A DNA stretch of 64,000 nt from positions 202,014 to 266,013 of the forward strand of contig NW_019173975.1 in assembly GCF_001642475.1 (NCBI RefSeq), given 5' to 3'. Origin of the DNA: Fonsecaea monophora. Lineage: Eukaryota; Ascomycota; Eurotiomycetes; Chaetothyriales; Herpotrichiellaceae. A model generated the notes under the pieces. That model made no database searches. It saw only the letters and a list, made by a program, of their open reading frames with translations, and was not told the origin of the DNA. The position numbers and the translations under genes are program-made. This document shows positions 9,854-20,537 of this stretch, piece by piece; the first letter of the stretch is position 1; each line of letters starts with the position of its first letter.

Positions 9854-12544
9854 CTACACCTTTGGCAGCAACACTCTCTTGCCATTGCCCTGGCCGTTCC
9901 CGCTCGGGGTGCCGTTGTTCCCACCTGCAGTCGCCGCGGCGGCCGCTGCAGCGGCGTTGCGGCTCGCGATTGTCTGGTTCACAAACGTCATGGGGATCTT
10001 GCCCTGTTGGCCAATGACTTGCATGGTTGGGCCGCCGGAGTTGCCGACGCCACCAACGCCAGCGTTTGTGCCTGCACTGACACTCGGGGATGCCACGGCG
10101 CCGGTCACGGCGGCGGTGTTGACGCTCGGTCCAGAAGTGAGGGGGCTGGCTGGATGGGGGTTGTATTGCGGCGGCGGCGGTGGTGGTGCAGGACCCGTGC
10201 CAGGAGTAGGTTGGTGTTGGTATGGCTGCTGCGGAGGCTGGAAGATGAACTGCTGGGGTCCACTCGGCATTGGAGAGCCGAGTGAGTTGTGGCGCGGGAT
10301 GGCATGTTGCTGATGAACACTTGGGCGAGGGGTGTGCCGAAAGACATTGATGCTGGTGGACGAGCGATGCGGAGGCGTGGGTTTTGGCGGTGCAGGGGCA
10401 ATTGGTTGACCAGGCCCGCTTGAAATCAAGCGTGGCGGGAGGAATGAAGCTGGGCCGACCGGGGGCGTAGGCGCTGCTGATAGAGGACTTGGAGGAGGTG
10501 GTGGTAACGACTGCGATGGCGGAGGCGGGGGAGTGGCAACATGGACGACACCTGGGCCATTGTTCGGAGGCGCAAATTTTGATCGACGGCCACGACTCCT
10601 CGAGTCTGGACGAATGACATGATATGATGGCTGGGGAGGCGCTGGCGCTGATGCTGGTTGTGGCGGCGGCGGTGGTGGTATCGAAGTTGGTCCCTGGCCA
10701 GGAAGTGGAGAGAAGTCCAAAGCCTGTCTTGGGAAGACATCTCCCCGGGCAAGAGGCATGTAGATGTACTGACGTTCAGGATGCTGTTGTGCAACCCAGT
10801 CTGAGACATCTGCCAGGGCCGACAACGCATACGAACTGCTCTCACCCATGTTCAGAGGTCGTGGGATGAGGTAGCCCTTGATATTCTCGAGTTCCTTGAT
10901 TGCCTCTGCAGAGAGAGCGTCCATTGTCTGTGATTTCTTCCGAAGCTGCCCGATGCGCCATTCATTGTTTCGCTGTTCCATTTGCTTCAACAAGGGGCCA
11001 ATAACATCCTCGTTGAGCACTTGTTGGCGGGCTTGTTCGTCGTACGACTCCAACTGTTGCTTGAACGGCTTTTCGTCCATGATTTTGCTGGACGAATACC
11101 CCCGGGGTTGGGCATTCGGTTCGGGGAGCTCGTGATAATGTGGGAAGTAATCTATATCGGAGCCAGATTCGGTATGGGTGTCGTCGTGAGCGGTGCGATA
11201 TGCCCGTTCGAAGAGTATGATGTCCCCTTCTGCCCCAGCAAGGTGTTCTTTGCGGGCTTCGGTGACGCGGTTCTATTATTTCATGTCAGTTTGTGTGTAA
11301 GAAATGGACTCCCCATGTGGTATTACCTTGAAGTGCGCTTCAATTACTTCCTTCTCCTGCTGCATGCGCTGCTTTTCATGCTCGACCTGGAGATCAAACC
11401 GTGATTGGACCAGGCCCTGCACGTCCCTCAAGGTAGACTCAAGATCTTCCACCACGCCGTCATACTCGGGTACATGTCTGTGCGCCTTTGCCTTTCTGGC
11501 GATTTTGGAAATGTCTCGTCCAGAGAGCTGGTCAAGGATGTCGACTTGCTGGTTGCCCACAATGCTAAAGAACCGTTTCAGTTCCTGCTGCCTCTGCTTG
11601 ATCATGGCGATTTCGGCTTTTTCCTCTGGTGTCAGCGGCCGTCTTCGATTTGGTGGTTCGGGGCTTTCTCCACCACCGCGACCTGCTCTGCCTCTGGATT
11701 TGCCTTTGCCACGTCCACCACCATTTGCATGAGCGCCCCCGCGACCGCCTCGGCCGCCACCTCGGGCCGGCTTCCTGGGAGAGCGGGACTCGGGAGTGTC
11801 GCCATTCTCTGCTGCGGTACGGTAGCGAGTGGTTGCATCATTCGCGTAGTACGTCGGTTTCCGTGCATTGAAACCTGGCCAGAACTGCTTATCTTTGTAC
11901 TCTTGAAAGCTCAGATCCGCATCCTTGGCCGCCGTTGTCTCCTTGGGAGATCGCGAGGTGCGCACAGGTTTCGTCGGCGTCTCGGGATCTTTTGGGCATG
12001 CGTTTGAAGCATTCCCTGAAGAGACGCTCTCTCGACTTGGCTGGTCAGGAGGTGACGTGCTGTGTGCGCCGTTACGGCCAGCATCATCATCGCCCAATGC
12101 GTCTGATCCTGCTATACGCGAGCTTCGTCTTAACGACCTGGCAGAATGCTGCGGGTTGGCTGACGGTGAGGGTTGCGGAGGGGTACTGTCGATGTTTGTA
12201 ACAACTGTAGCACTATCCAAGGCTGGCGTTTGAGATGTTTGCTTTCGTGGCGTGACAGTATCCGACAGCGACGCCGGTGTGGAAACCCGTCGTGCAGGTC
12301 GCTTAGTCTTTGATAGATTGTCGGCGTCCTCTGAGTTCGAATCGGCCAACTTTCGTTTTCGAGACGGTGTTTGCTTTGGCGGACTGGACGGTGGTGTTGT
12401 TAGGGATGATGATGATGATAGCGATGCTGGCGATGGTTGTTCTGTACAAGCTTTGGTTGGTTCCGGGGTGGTTTTTGCTTTGCGACTTCTTGTCTGCATA
12501 TGGAAGCTAACCGACGGCCGACGGCTGCTTGAGTTGGTAGCCAT
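9854..12544 (-). CDS. Coiled-coil, proline-rich protein of unknown function (probable nuclear)
   Basis: Two exons, 12544-11327 and 11272-9854, joined across a 54-base intron in phase 0; 878 residues. N-terminal ~260 residues are Ser/Thr/Pro-rich with basic patches (KRKLADSN, KRPARR) that look like nuclear localisation signals. Then comes an RGG/GRG-like stretch (GGGRGGRGGAHANGGG). A conserved-looking central part (about 300-560) is predicted alpha-helical and coiled-coil, starting at LTPEEKAEIAMIKQRQQEL. The C-terminal third is Pro/Gln/Gly-rich and disordered. The acidic helical block and RGG-like run suggest a chromatin or RNA-associated scaffold, but I do not recognise the family. An upstream exon (13153-12753) splices in frame through a 207-base intron ending one base before this ATG and could add 134 residues (1012 in all); I favour it as 5' leader. 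Confidence 0.75.
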
Positions 12545-13153
12545 TCTGTTGGAGACGGAAGTCAGTTTTATTATTCAAGTAGCTCCGGGAGAGCAAGTTT
12601 GCTGAGTACCAAGATACAAGGCAAAACCAGGATGAAGGGCGATACAAATACGGGGGGGATTATCACAATGCCAATCGGACGACATTGCGGGTCAGACAAC
12701 CGGGAAAAGCACGCAGCAGCTGGAGAAGGATTATGGAGAAGTAGAAACTCACTCGCTGCAGTCCTCGACAGAGAATCGCGTGGGTGTCACTGTCTGCGAG
12801 GAAGTTCTGGCAATTGAAGAGCAGAACTCCTTTTCAGCTGCTGTCGCAAGATGAGGTGACGGGCGGCGATGTCTTGGCCGCGAGTGTAGCTGTTGCTGTC
12901 TCGACAACGGCACTCGGTCTGAGTGGCGGGATAGGATGTGGAGGAGATGTTGCAAGCAGAGTTGAGAGGCCTTTGTCGAGAATTGAAATTGAGAAGAAGC
13001 CGTGGCTGCGACGGAAGGGAGAAGCTGGAAGCATTCGGGGAGTGAGGTATTAGTGGCCTCAGACAGGGATGAAGTAAACCGAGACAAAGGCGGAAGGGCA
13101 ACAATGGCATCGTGGCCCAACAATTGGCCAGAGGGGGCCAAATCAAACTCCAT

Positions 13154-13839
13154 GGTATTCAGTCGGCCAGTGAATGAATGGGGAGTGGTTTGAATAGGGA
13201 GAGTGAAGAAAATTGAATAGGTTGGGCTATTGTTCTTTTTCTCGTGAGCCTGACACAGCGACCAGAGTTTGGCAGATGGAAGTGAGAAGCATTTTGCAAG
13301 TCTTCAAAGGTGCAGCCAGGGCGCTAGCCACAGTAAGACTAAAGTATGGAACTAGTATATTTGGGGTTAGTCCAACTAGCCTCCCATTCCCGGCAAGCCA
13401 GTGGCCAAAAAGAGGCATCAGATGTCTGACAGAATTGATTTTCCACCCGACTTGCCAATTACTGGATAGAAAACACAGCGTCAGACAGCACCACTTTATT
13501 CTCTGCCCCCAAACACACCTATTACTCTTCGGTGCCCATGGCTCCCCCGGTTCGTGCCGCCGAATTCCGCCTCCCAAATGCCTTTTTCCCGTTCCTTTCT
13601 GGTGCCTCCAATAATGACATCAAATCAGCGACCACCAACAGCCGTAAGTGCCATACATGTAAGTGCCATATCAGTCAATTCATTTTCAAATGGTACTGTT
13701 AACCCTACTTGTCATCAATCCTGCAAACCAACAATCAAGACAGCCGCCAACTCCGCGCTAGAAAAGGACCACCGGCCGTTATCGTATTCGGAACAACAAA
13801 CATCACAAAGAAAATAAATCTCAAGTGCCAAGCCATGTC
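13154..13839. other. Intergenic region, tandem minus-strand genes
   Basis: Upstream of the coiled-coil gene and downstream of the 3' end of the membrane-protein gene. No coding frame with recognisable motifs. The direct repeat taagtgccata occurs twice at 13646-13670. Confidence 0.5.
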
Positions 13840-15396
13840 TCAAACCATGACCGGACTCAATTGACCGCCCGTCGACATTTCACATCGGGAACGATCCCTC
13901 TTGACGCTTTTCCGCTTCCCGTAGTCCACCAAACTGGTCCGTGATCCCGCCGATAGTACAAATCCCGGCAGGATTGGTGGCAGGTCTTCTTCGCCGTCCA
14001 CAATTGATGGACCGGGGCTACCAAGTGAGGGAGTGCCCATCGTAGGGCTATCTGGCACAAACCCTTCCTCGCTCTCTGTCTCGAAGTCGTCCCTGGTTTT
14101 TGGCGCCGTTTTCGCATATTCTAGTGTTAGGTGAGAATTGCTTCGCAGACGGGCGAGCGCACCAGGAGTGATGGTAGTGTTGGCCATGGGCGAGGCGGTG
14201 ACCATGGTGCCGCCGAAAGCAATCGGATGTGGCCCAGGGCTGCTTTGGCGGAACAACGGGTGAATCATTTCCTCCTGCAAGGGAGAATCAAACTGGCCAA
14301 TTTTAGGTGGCTGTGGTGCTTGCTTGCTTGCATTTGACGAAGCAGGTTGAGAGGTAGGCCGGGAGAAATTGATCGGGCTGGATGGAGGTGATGATTTCGG
14401 CTGTCGTGGTGACGAGCTCCAGCCAAAGGCAGTAGCAGTGTCCGAGGTTGCGGCATGCGGCGGCGAACTCGAGGTAGGAGAGTGTCTTGACGGGAGAAAT
14501 GGTCCATCCAGCACGTTGGCAGGCGATTCAGGCCGACTACCCGGTATCGTCTCCAGAGCTCCGTGAGCAACCGGCGGAGATGAATGAATGACCACGCGCA
14601 GCTCGTGGTGTACAGATGACGTGTCCCAGCTATCAAAGGCACTGTCGATAGACATGGCCTCGCCAGCTGGGAACGGCGAACCTTCGAGCGACGATGGACT
14701 GGAATATCGTGTCCGTTTCGTCTTGGACGATCCAGTTCCCACCTTCGTAGACAACGATCTGCGTGCCGAAGACTCTCCTCTTGAGACAGGGGTGCGTGGC
14801 GGTGAATTCAAAGTCAAGTCCTGCGAGCCGAATGATCGATTGGTCTGCTGTGTGCCCGGCCTCTTCTCAGTAGCGGCCGATGGTGCTCTGATGCCGAATT
14901 CCAGGTTCAATCTGCTGACCCTTGCTGTTGTCAAGACATTCTTGGTCCAGAGTCCGAGAAGAATATAGAGGACTGTTTGTAATAGAGCAGAACAACCCCA
15001 CATAGCGAACCATATCCCAAGCCACGTAGTGAGAGACGTGTTCAATATCTCTGTCGGAAGATCACTTCGGACAACAACCAGCCATACCAATGCAACTCCG
15101 GAGACGACGATACTGACCGCCGCCGAAACCACTCCACTGTAAAAGAGTCGCCACGAACTTGATCTCGAGCTCTGCGCCTGGTTCCAGAGCTTCTTGGTGA
15201 ACAGCGTGCCAAAGTAAGCCAGGACGGCAAGGTTGATCAGGCTCAGCAGGAAGGCGACATAAATCAGATCTCGAAGGCCTGACAGTGCCGGAACATTGGT
15301 GATGTTGGTTGCGAAAATGATGTGCAGCACGCTGCTTGCGGTGCCAAAGATCCCCCCCAGGCCCGCGACCGCCGATATCCTGGTCCGTCCTTCCAT
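13840..15396 (-). CDS. Four-helix membrane protein with long disordered tail, unknown function
   Basis: Single exon, 518 residues, clear ATG. Four hydrophobic segments lie near residues 8-30, 42-63, 82-108 and 118-148 (for example VVSAAVSIVVSGVALVWLVV). The remaining ~350 residues are Ser/Pro-rich and disordered, with many SP and TP sites. The tail ends with a basic run (GKRKSVKRDRSR). This layout, a small membrane domain plus a large cytosolic tail, is common among uncharacterised Pezizomycotina proteins, some at the plasma membrane. I do not recognise a named family and see no enzymatic motif. Gene integrity is good: no stop or frameshift over the full length. Confidence 0.75.
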   Translation of the reverse strand: MEGRTRISAVAGLGGIFGTASSVLHIIFATNITNVPALSGLRDLIYVAFLLSLINLAVLAYFGTLFTKKLWNQAQSSRSSSWRLFYSGVVSAAVSIVVSGVALVWLVVVRSDLPTEILNTSLTTWLGIWFAMWGCSALLQTVLYILLGLWTKNVLTTARVSRLNLEFGIRAPSAATEKRPGTQQTNRSFGSQDLTLNSPPRTPVSRGESSARRSLSTKVGTGSSKTKRTRYSSPSSLEGSPFPAGEAMSIDSAFDSWDTSSVHHELRVVIHSSPPVAHGALETIPGSRPESPANVLDGPFLPSRHSPTSSSPPHAATSDTATAFGWSSSPRQPKSSPPSSPINFSRPTSQPASSNASKQAPQPPKIGQFDSPLQEEMIHPLFRQSSPGPHPIAFGGTMVTASPMANTTITPGALARLRSNSHLTLEYAKTAPKTRDDFETESEEGFVPDSPTMGTPSLGSPGPSIVDGEEDLPPILPGFVLSAGSRTSLVDYGKRKSVKRDRSRCEMSTGGQLSPVMV

Positions 15397-17307
15397 CTGA
15401 TGTTGTTAAGCGAGGTTGCGTGCAAAGCAACCTTACCCCGTCAACTGTGATATGGGCCTTTGCAATATAATTTAATGATGTCCGGAATTCGCTGAATGCA
15501 AGATGAGGCTGACATTCAGATCGCCAGAGTAAACAAAGACACGAATAGCTGTGATTGTCAAGAAAGATGAGATGAAGACGCGTTTTCAGCTGGCAAGGAA
15601 GAATATGGAGAGCAGAGCACCTGATGAGCTGAGGTTGTTGTCCTCTAGTCTAGCAGACAAAGTCCGGGGGCCCGGGTTCAATTGGGATATTCCTTGCTCA
15701 CGTCGAGGCTCTTTCCCGCTCTATCGTTGGTGGGATCAATGTAAATGGCTAGACAAGCCTGAAGAGGGGTTCAAGTCGACACACATGCTCTCGAAAAGAC
15801 CAATGAAGGCGGGGCAGATGGAAGAGTTGGTGGAGAATCCGAAATTACCATATGCAGTTTTTCATGTGGGCTTGAGTAACGACATGTAAACAACAGAGCA
15901 TCACAATAAGCTGAAGCAAAAAGACAAAAAACCGGAGAACGCTTCTGCAACAGCCATCACAGAAACAGAGTCCATACCAGCGAACCAGCGACACACGCTG
16001 AACCGGTGTACTCGTACTCGGTACTTTTTTTTTCTTCTTCATGCACGCGTCTTAGCGTCTCACCAACCAAGGATATCAACTAGCTGCAAGCCTTGTGCCG
16101 GGGGAAGGCTTTTGGCGTGTCATCTTCGTGAAAAGTCTGGGGGGTATCTGGTTTGTGCCGACAAGGGTATCTTCGGAGAATGCAACCGCAGGGAACTATT
16201 CGCATAAGAGGGGCGGAAGTTGCGGCAATTGCGAGCGACGGCACCAAAGGATTGGTTCCTGGCGCGCAGAAGCGAGTAAAACCACAAAGCCGCAAGGGCC
16301 GGGGACGCCAGGTTTCGCCTGTTGCTGGTGGTGGGCGGATGTTTGTTGTGGTCGTTGGTGGCGGCCATGCAATCTCGTTATCAAACCTTAAATGCAGGTT
16401 GGGTAAGAGGGCATGGACGGCTAATTTGCCTGCCCCTCCTTCCGCTTCAATTTTTCACCATAAACAAAACAAGACGCAGTGAGACAGGCGGAAAATCATC
16501 CTGTGGCAGTTGCAGATCCTTACCAGCCGGAGCTCGCCATACGCAATATAGAGAAGCGTGGCTGTGGCGGCGACAAGGAAACGCCTGGTGCAGAGGCTGA
16601 ACACCTGTTTGTTTGGAAATTGGTGTAAGAGAGCTGTGTGCTCCACCAACAAGCCACGACGGCCAATCGACCTGGGTGACGATTGGCTCCAGCCAGAGAG
16701 ATTGTCGTTGGTCAGCTCAAATCGGAGACGATGCCTGCCAATTCTTTGTCACAAACGATACTGAACAGTCTGAACAAGCGCAAGGTTGAAGGGCGATGAG
16801 GAAAACGTCGATTCCCGCGTCCGCACAGAGACTCTTGGCGCCACCACGGACTGTGATTGGACAGCCTCCCCCGATTGGCGAATGTCTCAAAAGGGACGCA
16901 TCCGATATTGACACATTAGAACCCGTTGAAGCGTTGACCACTCATTCGTCTTCAATCTCTTTCCGGATTGCCTCTGCTTGTTAAATTTCTCAGGCTATTG
17001 AAGCCCTCTCGGAAACCCAACGCAGATCTCAACACGAGTGCTCCAGACTTCTGGCTTCAATTTCAGCACCTCGTACCCAGATGACCTGCGTTCCCTGTCC
17101 GCCTATCATCCCCCTGGGCTGTCGCTTCATAAAGCCCTGTACCGCAAACAGGGATCTTGCTCCGAGTCTTCCTATTTTCCTAAGACATGCATGTGTGTCT
17201 CACAGGGACTTTGGGCCCGCGTGAGAACATTCCTCCAGCGCCGACGCTAGAACTACGAGTAACGCCATCCCATACCAATATACCAAATCAGGATCGTATC
17301 CCCAATC
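15397..17307. other. 1.9-kb region without a supported gene
   Basis: Between the 5' end of the membrane-protein gene and the 3' end of NNF1. Open frames of 60-110 codons on both strands overlap each other and show no motif or splice structure that I could extend into a protein. The run tactttttttttcttcttc near 16020 is simple sequence. Confidence 0.5.
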
Positions 17308-18030
17308 CTATCTTGTTGCGGCAACCTCTTGCTCCATTTGCCACGACTCCTCTCTCAGCTCATTGACGCCGCTGGACTCGTCCGTGTACATGGCCTCGAC
17401 GCTCTCTTCAATATCTTTCACGGCGTGTTCAAGGCTGCCCAGCAGCCGCTCAATTTCGCCCCGTTGTCCGCAGACTGCTTCCCTCATGACTGTATTCTCT
17501 TGCTGCGACTTTTGTAATCTCGTGTTCAGCTCCTCGGTGGCTTGTTGCAGGTAAGGTGTGAGGTGGGCAGAGTACAATTCGTCTGCGGATAAAGTGTGCA
17601 ATCTATTTTTTTTTATGGTCAGTTGTGCCATACGGGACAAAATCGCCTGTTGCGGCTCGCTCACTCACGCTCTCTCTGGCATCTCGCCTTCCACGGCGCG
17701 ATGTTTCTTCCTCCTCGCCTCATCGACCATGTCATCCCACTGGTTCAAACCCGCAATGACCTGTCTCTCCTCCAGAATCTTTTCAAAGTCGCGCATGCAC
17801 TCTTCCTCCAGGCGCGTGTTCAACTGTCGCCAGACCCCCTCGAGCGCCGTCGGACAGTGTTTCGCGGGCGTCGGGAAACACGAGCTAAAGTTCGCGTACG
17901 AGTTGGCCTTGAGGGACGAGGCCAGCGCGCCGGCAAACACCTTTTGTAGTGCCGCGGCGCGAGGTCCCGGTGCGCTTGCGACGGGTGCTTCTGGTGCGGG
18001 CGAGGGAGAGGCCGAGGCTCGCAGAGCCAT
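17308..18030 (-). CDS. NNF1: Kinetochore protein Nnf1 (MIND/Mis12 complex subunit)
   Basis: Subunit of the Mis12/MIND complex, which links the inner kinetochore to Ndc80. Two exons, 18030-17669 and 17602-17308, with a 66-base intron; 218 residues. After an Ala/Pro-rich N-terminus the conserved block begins at ALQKVFAGAL and continues with NFSSCFPT, a pattern of the Nnf1 family (PF03980). Both exons are mostly helical with heptads (LEEECMRDFEKILEER; QQATEELNTRLQKSQQEN), as expected for the coiled-coil rod. The splice replaces a GTGAGT donor and a TAG acceptor after a poly-A-like run, keeping the frame A-LHTLSADELY. Length agrees with family members of about 200 residues. Confidence 0.85.
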
Positions 18031-18426
18031 ATTTGGTGAGGTGGGACTTTTCGGCTGTATGTCGTTCTTTGGCGATATATCTGATTTCTATTCCAAATTA
18101 TACAACCGGCAATTGTATTGTATCTCAGAGTGGAGAAATCAAACAAAGTCGTCGTCAAAGTGAAAGGCAATTGAGTCGCGCCAACTCGGTCGGAGAGTAA
18201 ACATGCCAAGACCAACGCAACGTCATTCCACCCGCCTTGGCCGCCAGACTGCGCTGATGGTTATGCACGAGATATTCGGTACATGTGAACCTCTCAATGT
18301 TCTCATTCATGGTACTTCCATTGACTCCTGTCGTTCACATCCCTCGTGTTCAATCTTGGGTCCCGTTATTCCTCCAAAAATAGGTATCACATGTCCTTCG
18401 TGTCAAATGTCGCCTTGAGCGGTCCT
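18031..18426. other. Short intergenic region upstream of NNF1
   Basis: Holds the 5' region of NNF1 and the 3' end of the formamidase-like gene. No gene seen. Confidence 0.55.
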
Positions 18427-19777
18427 TCACTGCCCATCTCCCTCCAGGCCCCTCATTATATCCACCGTCTGAGCGATCGCCCTCGCCAACTCCGTCCCTT
18501 TTTCCCAGATATCATTATGTTGGCCCTTCAATTCAATGACTGTGCAATTAATCGCCGACTCACTACCAGCAAAGACCTTCTGCATTGCCTCGACCTGCTT
18601 CCAATCCACCCACCCATCGTCCTTTGAGTGTGCAATGACCAAAACCCTCTTCTTTGTCCCAGCGGCTGCCCAGCCATCCACATAGTCCTTTGCATCATAC
18701 CTCGCAGGGCTGGCAAGCACATCATCCGCCTCATTGGGGATGGCATTCCTTGTCAGTCCGATATAGTCAGAAAACGACTCATGGATGAGCGGGTAATCAT
18801 AGATGCCCGAAACACCGAGCACTGCCATGGGTGGTTCAATCTTGGGCAGCTCAGATGAGTTTCCTTTGGAGAACGATCGATGTGCCGCAATAGTGCTCAG
18901 CATGGCCATGGTGGCGCCCACACTGTGTCCCACAAGCAAATAGCGCTCCCCGAAGCCATATTTGTTTTGTAGATGTGCGATGGCGGTGAGTACGTCGTGG
19001 ATGTGATCCGGCCATTTGGCATTCCGCAGCTCGTACGCCGGTGTTTTGTTTGGGTCCTGAGGCGCCTTGTCCTGGTGGGGTGAGAGACGGTAATTCAATG
19101 ACGCATATCCTGCAATGTAAGGCGCAACCGCTGGCACATGCTCGTCATGTTTGAGAGGATTATGGAGGTGGCGGTGACCATTTCCCTTCCCGGCTACTAG
19201 ATAATCGAGTGCTGGGTAGAAGGATGACGATGTGACCGTAGGATCACGAAAGTAGCCGCCATGCACAAACACGACCCAGAACTTCTTCCCACTGGCACCG
19301 GCAAGGTGTGACTGATCGAGCTCGGGGATATACAACTCGTAAGATTGAAGGATGTTGTCCAGGGCATACTGGTGCCGTTTCATGTCGCGTTGGATCTTCT
19401 CCGACAGGTGCGGCGGTGCGCGCTCGTCCTGTCCGCTGGATCTTGGGGGTGTAGTCCCAGCTGCCGTATGGGATGGGAAGCTGTGTGCGGCTGAGCTTGG
19501 ATGTGCAGAGCGGGATTGATGGTGCGAGGTGTGCTGCTCCTTGTAATATGACGGGCTGTGTTGCTTGGCCCGTTGCTGAGGTTCCCTGGTCTTGGGGGAC
19601 AAATATGCTGCACCTGAATACTTCTGCTGTGAAGCCTCGAGGGCTAATGGCGCCTCTTTAGCAAATTTGGTTCTTGAGTGGCAGAGGAGCTGACTGTGTG
19701 TCGGAGAGGGGGGATAACAAAACACAAAGTGCAGGCAGCTTACCTTGATCTTGCAGGTAGCGGATGACTTTTTTCAT
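18427..19777 (-). CDS. BNA7: Kynurenine formamidase-like alpha/beta hydrolase (Bna7)
   Basis: Would hydrolyse N-formyl-L-kynurenine to kynurenine and formate in the kynurenine route from tryptophan to NAD+. Alpha/beta-hydrolase signs: oxyanion-hole motif HGGYF, nucleophile elbow GHSVGA, and candidate acid and base in HSKDDGWVDW and LKGQHNDIW. The conserved block NYRLSPHQ and WPDHIHDV follows the HGG motif as in Bna7. The 5' end is uncertain. The open frame begins at a GTG at 19725; an internal ATG at 19383 gives 318 residues, near the family length. A short exon 19777-19744 (MKKVIRYLQDQ, donor GTAAGC) can splice in frame to 19643, giving 416 residues. The added N-terminus is Ser/His-rich and poorly conserved-looking. 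Function is secure at family level, substrate by inference. Confidence 0.8.
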
Positions 19778-20537
19778 TTTGTAGTTTATTTTCTCTCGTC
19801 TTCTGCTCTCCCCCACTTTCTGATATCCAGTGAAAAGGCCTTTACACAACCTCCAGTATCACAGTATCACCTCTCAAATAATCCTTTGCCGCCGTTTGCT
19901 CCCCTCGAAAGTATACAGCCACAGGCACGGGCGACCGAGGTGATATCTTCCAGATCGTTGGGATACAATACGGGCTGGTCAATGGCGAATACCCGAGTCA
20001 CAAGTATTTCCAGTCGCAAGAGACGGAGTTGAAAGAGCCTTTTACAGCCGTACGGAATGGCAATCTCAGCTGAGAAAGAGAGGCTGGAATCCCATGAGGC
20101 CTTCCAGACCCCCACAATCGCAACCTACATACATAATACCGAAACTTCCCTGACAGGGACTTGATTACTCACATCACATTCTCCCCCATAATCCATTCAC
20201 CCAAATTCCGCCACTACCCGAAGTACGACGTGCAATTAGAAATCCCTGGAGTGGGCTCTGCATCGGCTCATCAAATACGCGATCAACAAACGGCCCCATG
20301 ACGTCCAAAAGTACTGTACACTTGCAAAAAAAGCCCCTTACATATGACGAGGCAGAGACTGCATGGCCCAGGTGACACGAAGATCGACCGGCTGCTGAGG
20401 GTTCAGACTCGGCGTCAGTACCTCGTACAAAGGGTGTGAACAAGTCTGGGGTTACACCAGATACAGCACACCATGTCTGCTCCCATCTCATGTCCAGAAC
20501 CCCAAACTTTTTCCATCTTGACATCTTCTATTCAAGA
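19778..20537. other. Intergenic region between tandem minus-strand genes
   Basis: About 760 bases. Only short frames with no motif; contains the promoter side of the formamidase-like gene and the terminator side of the next gene. Confidence 0.5.
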
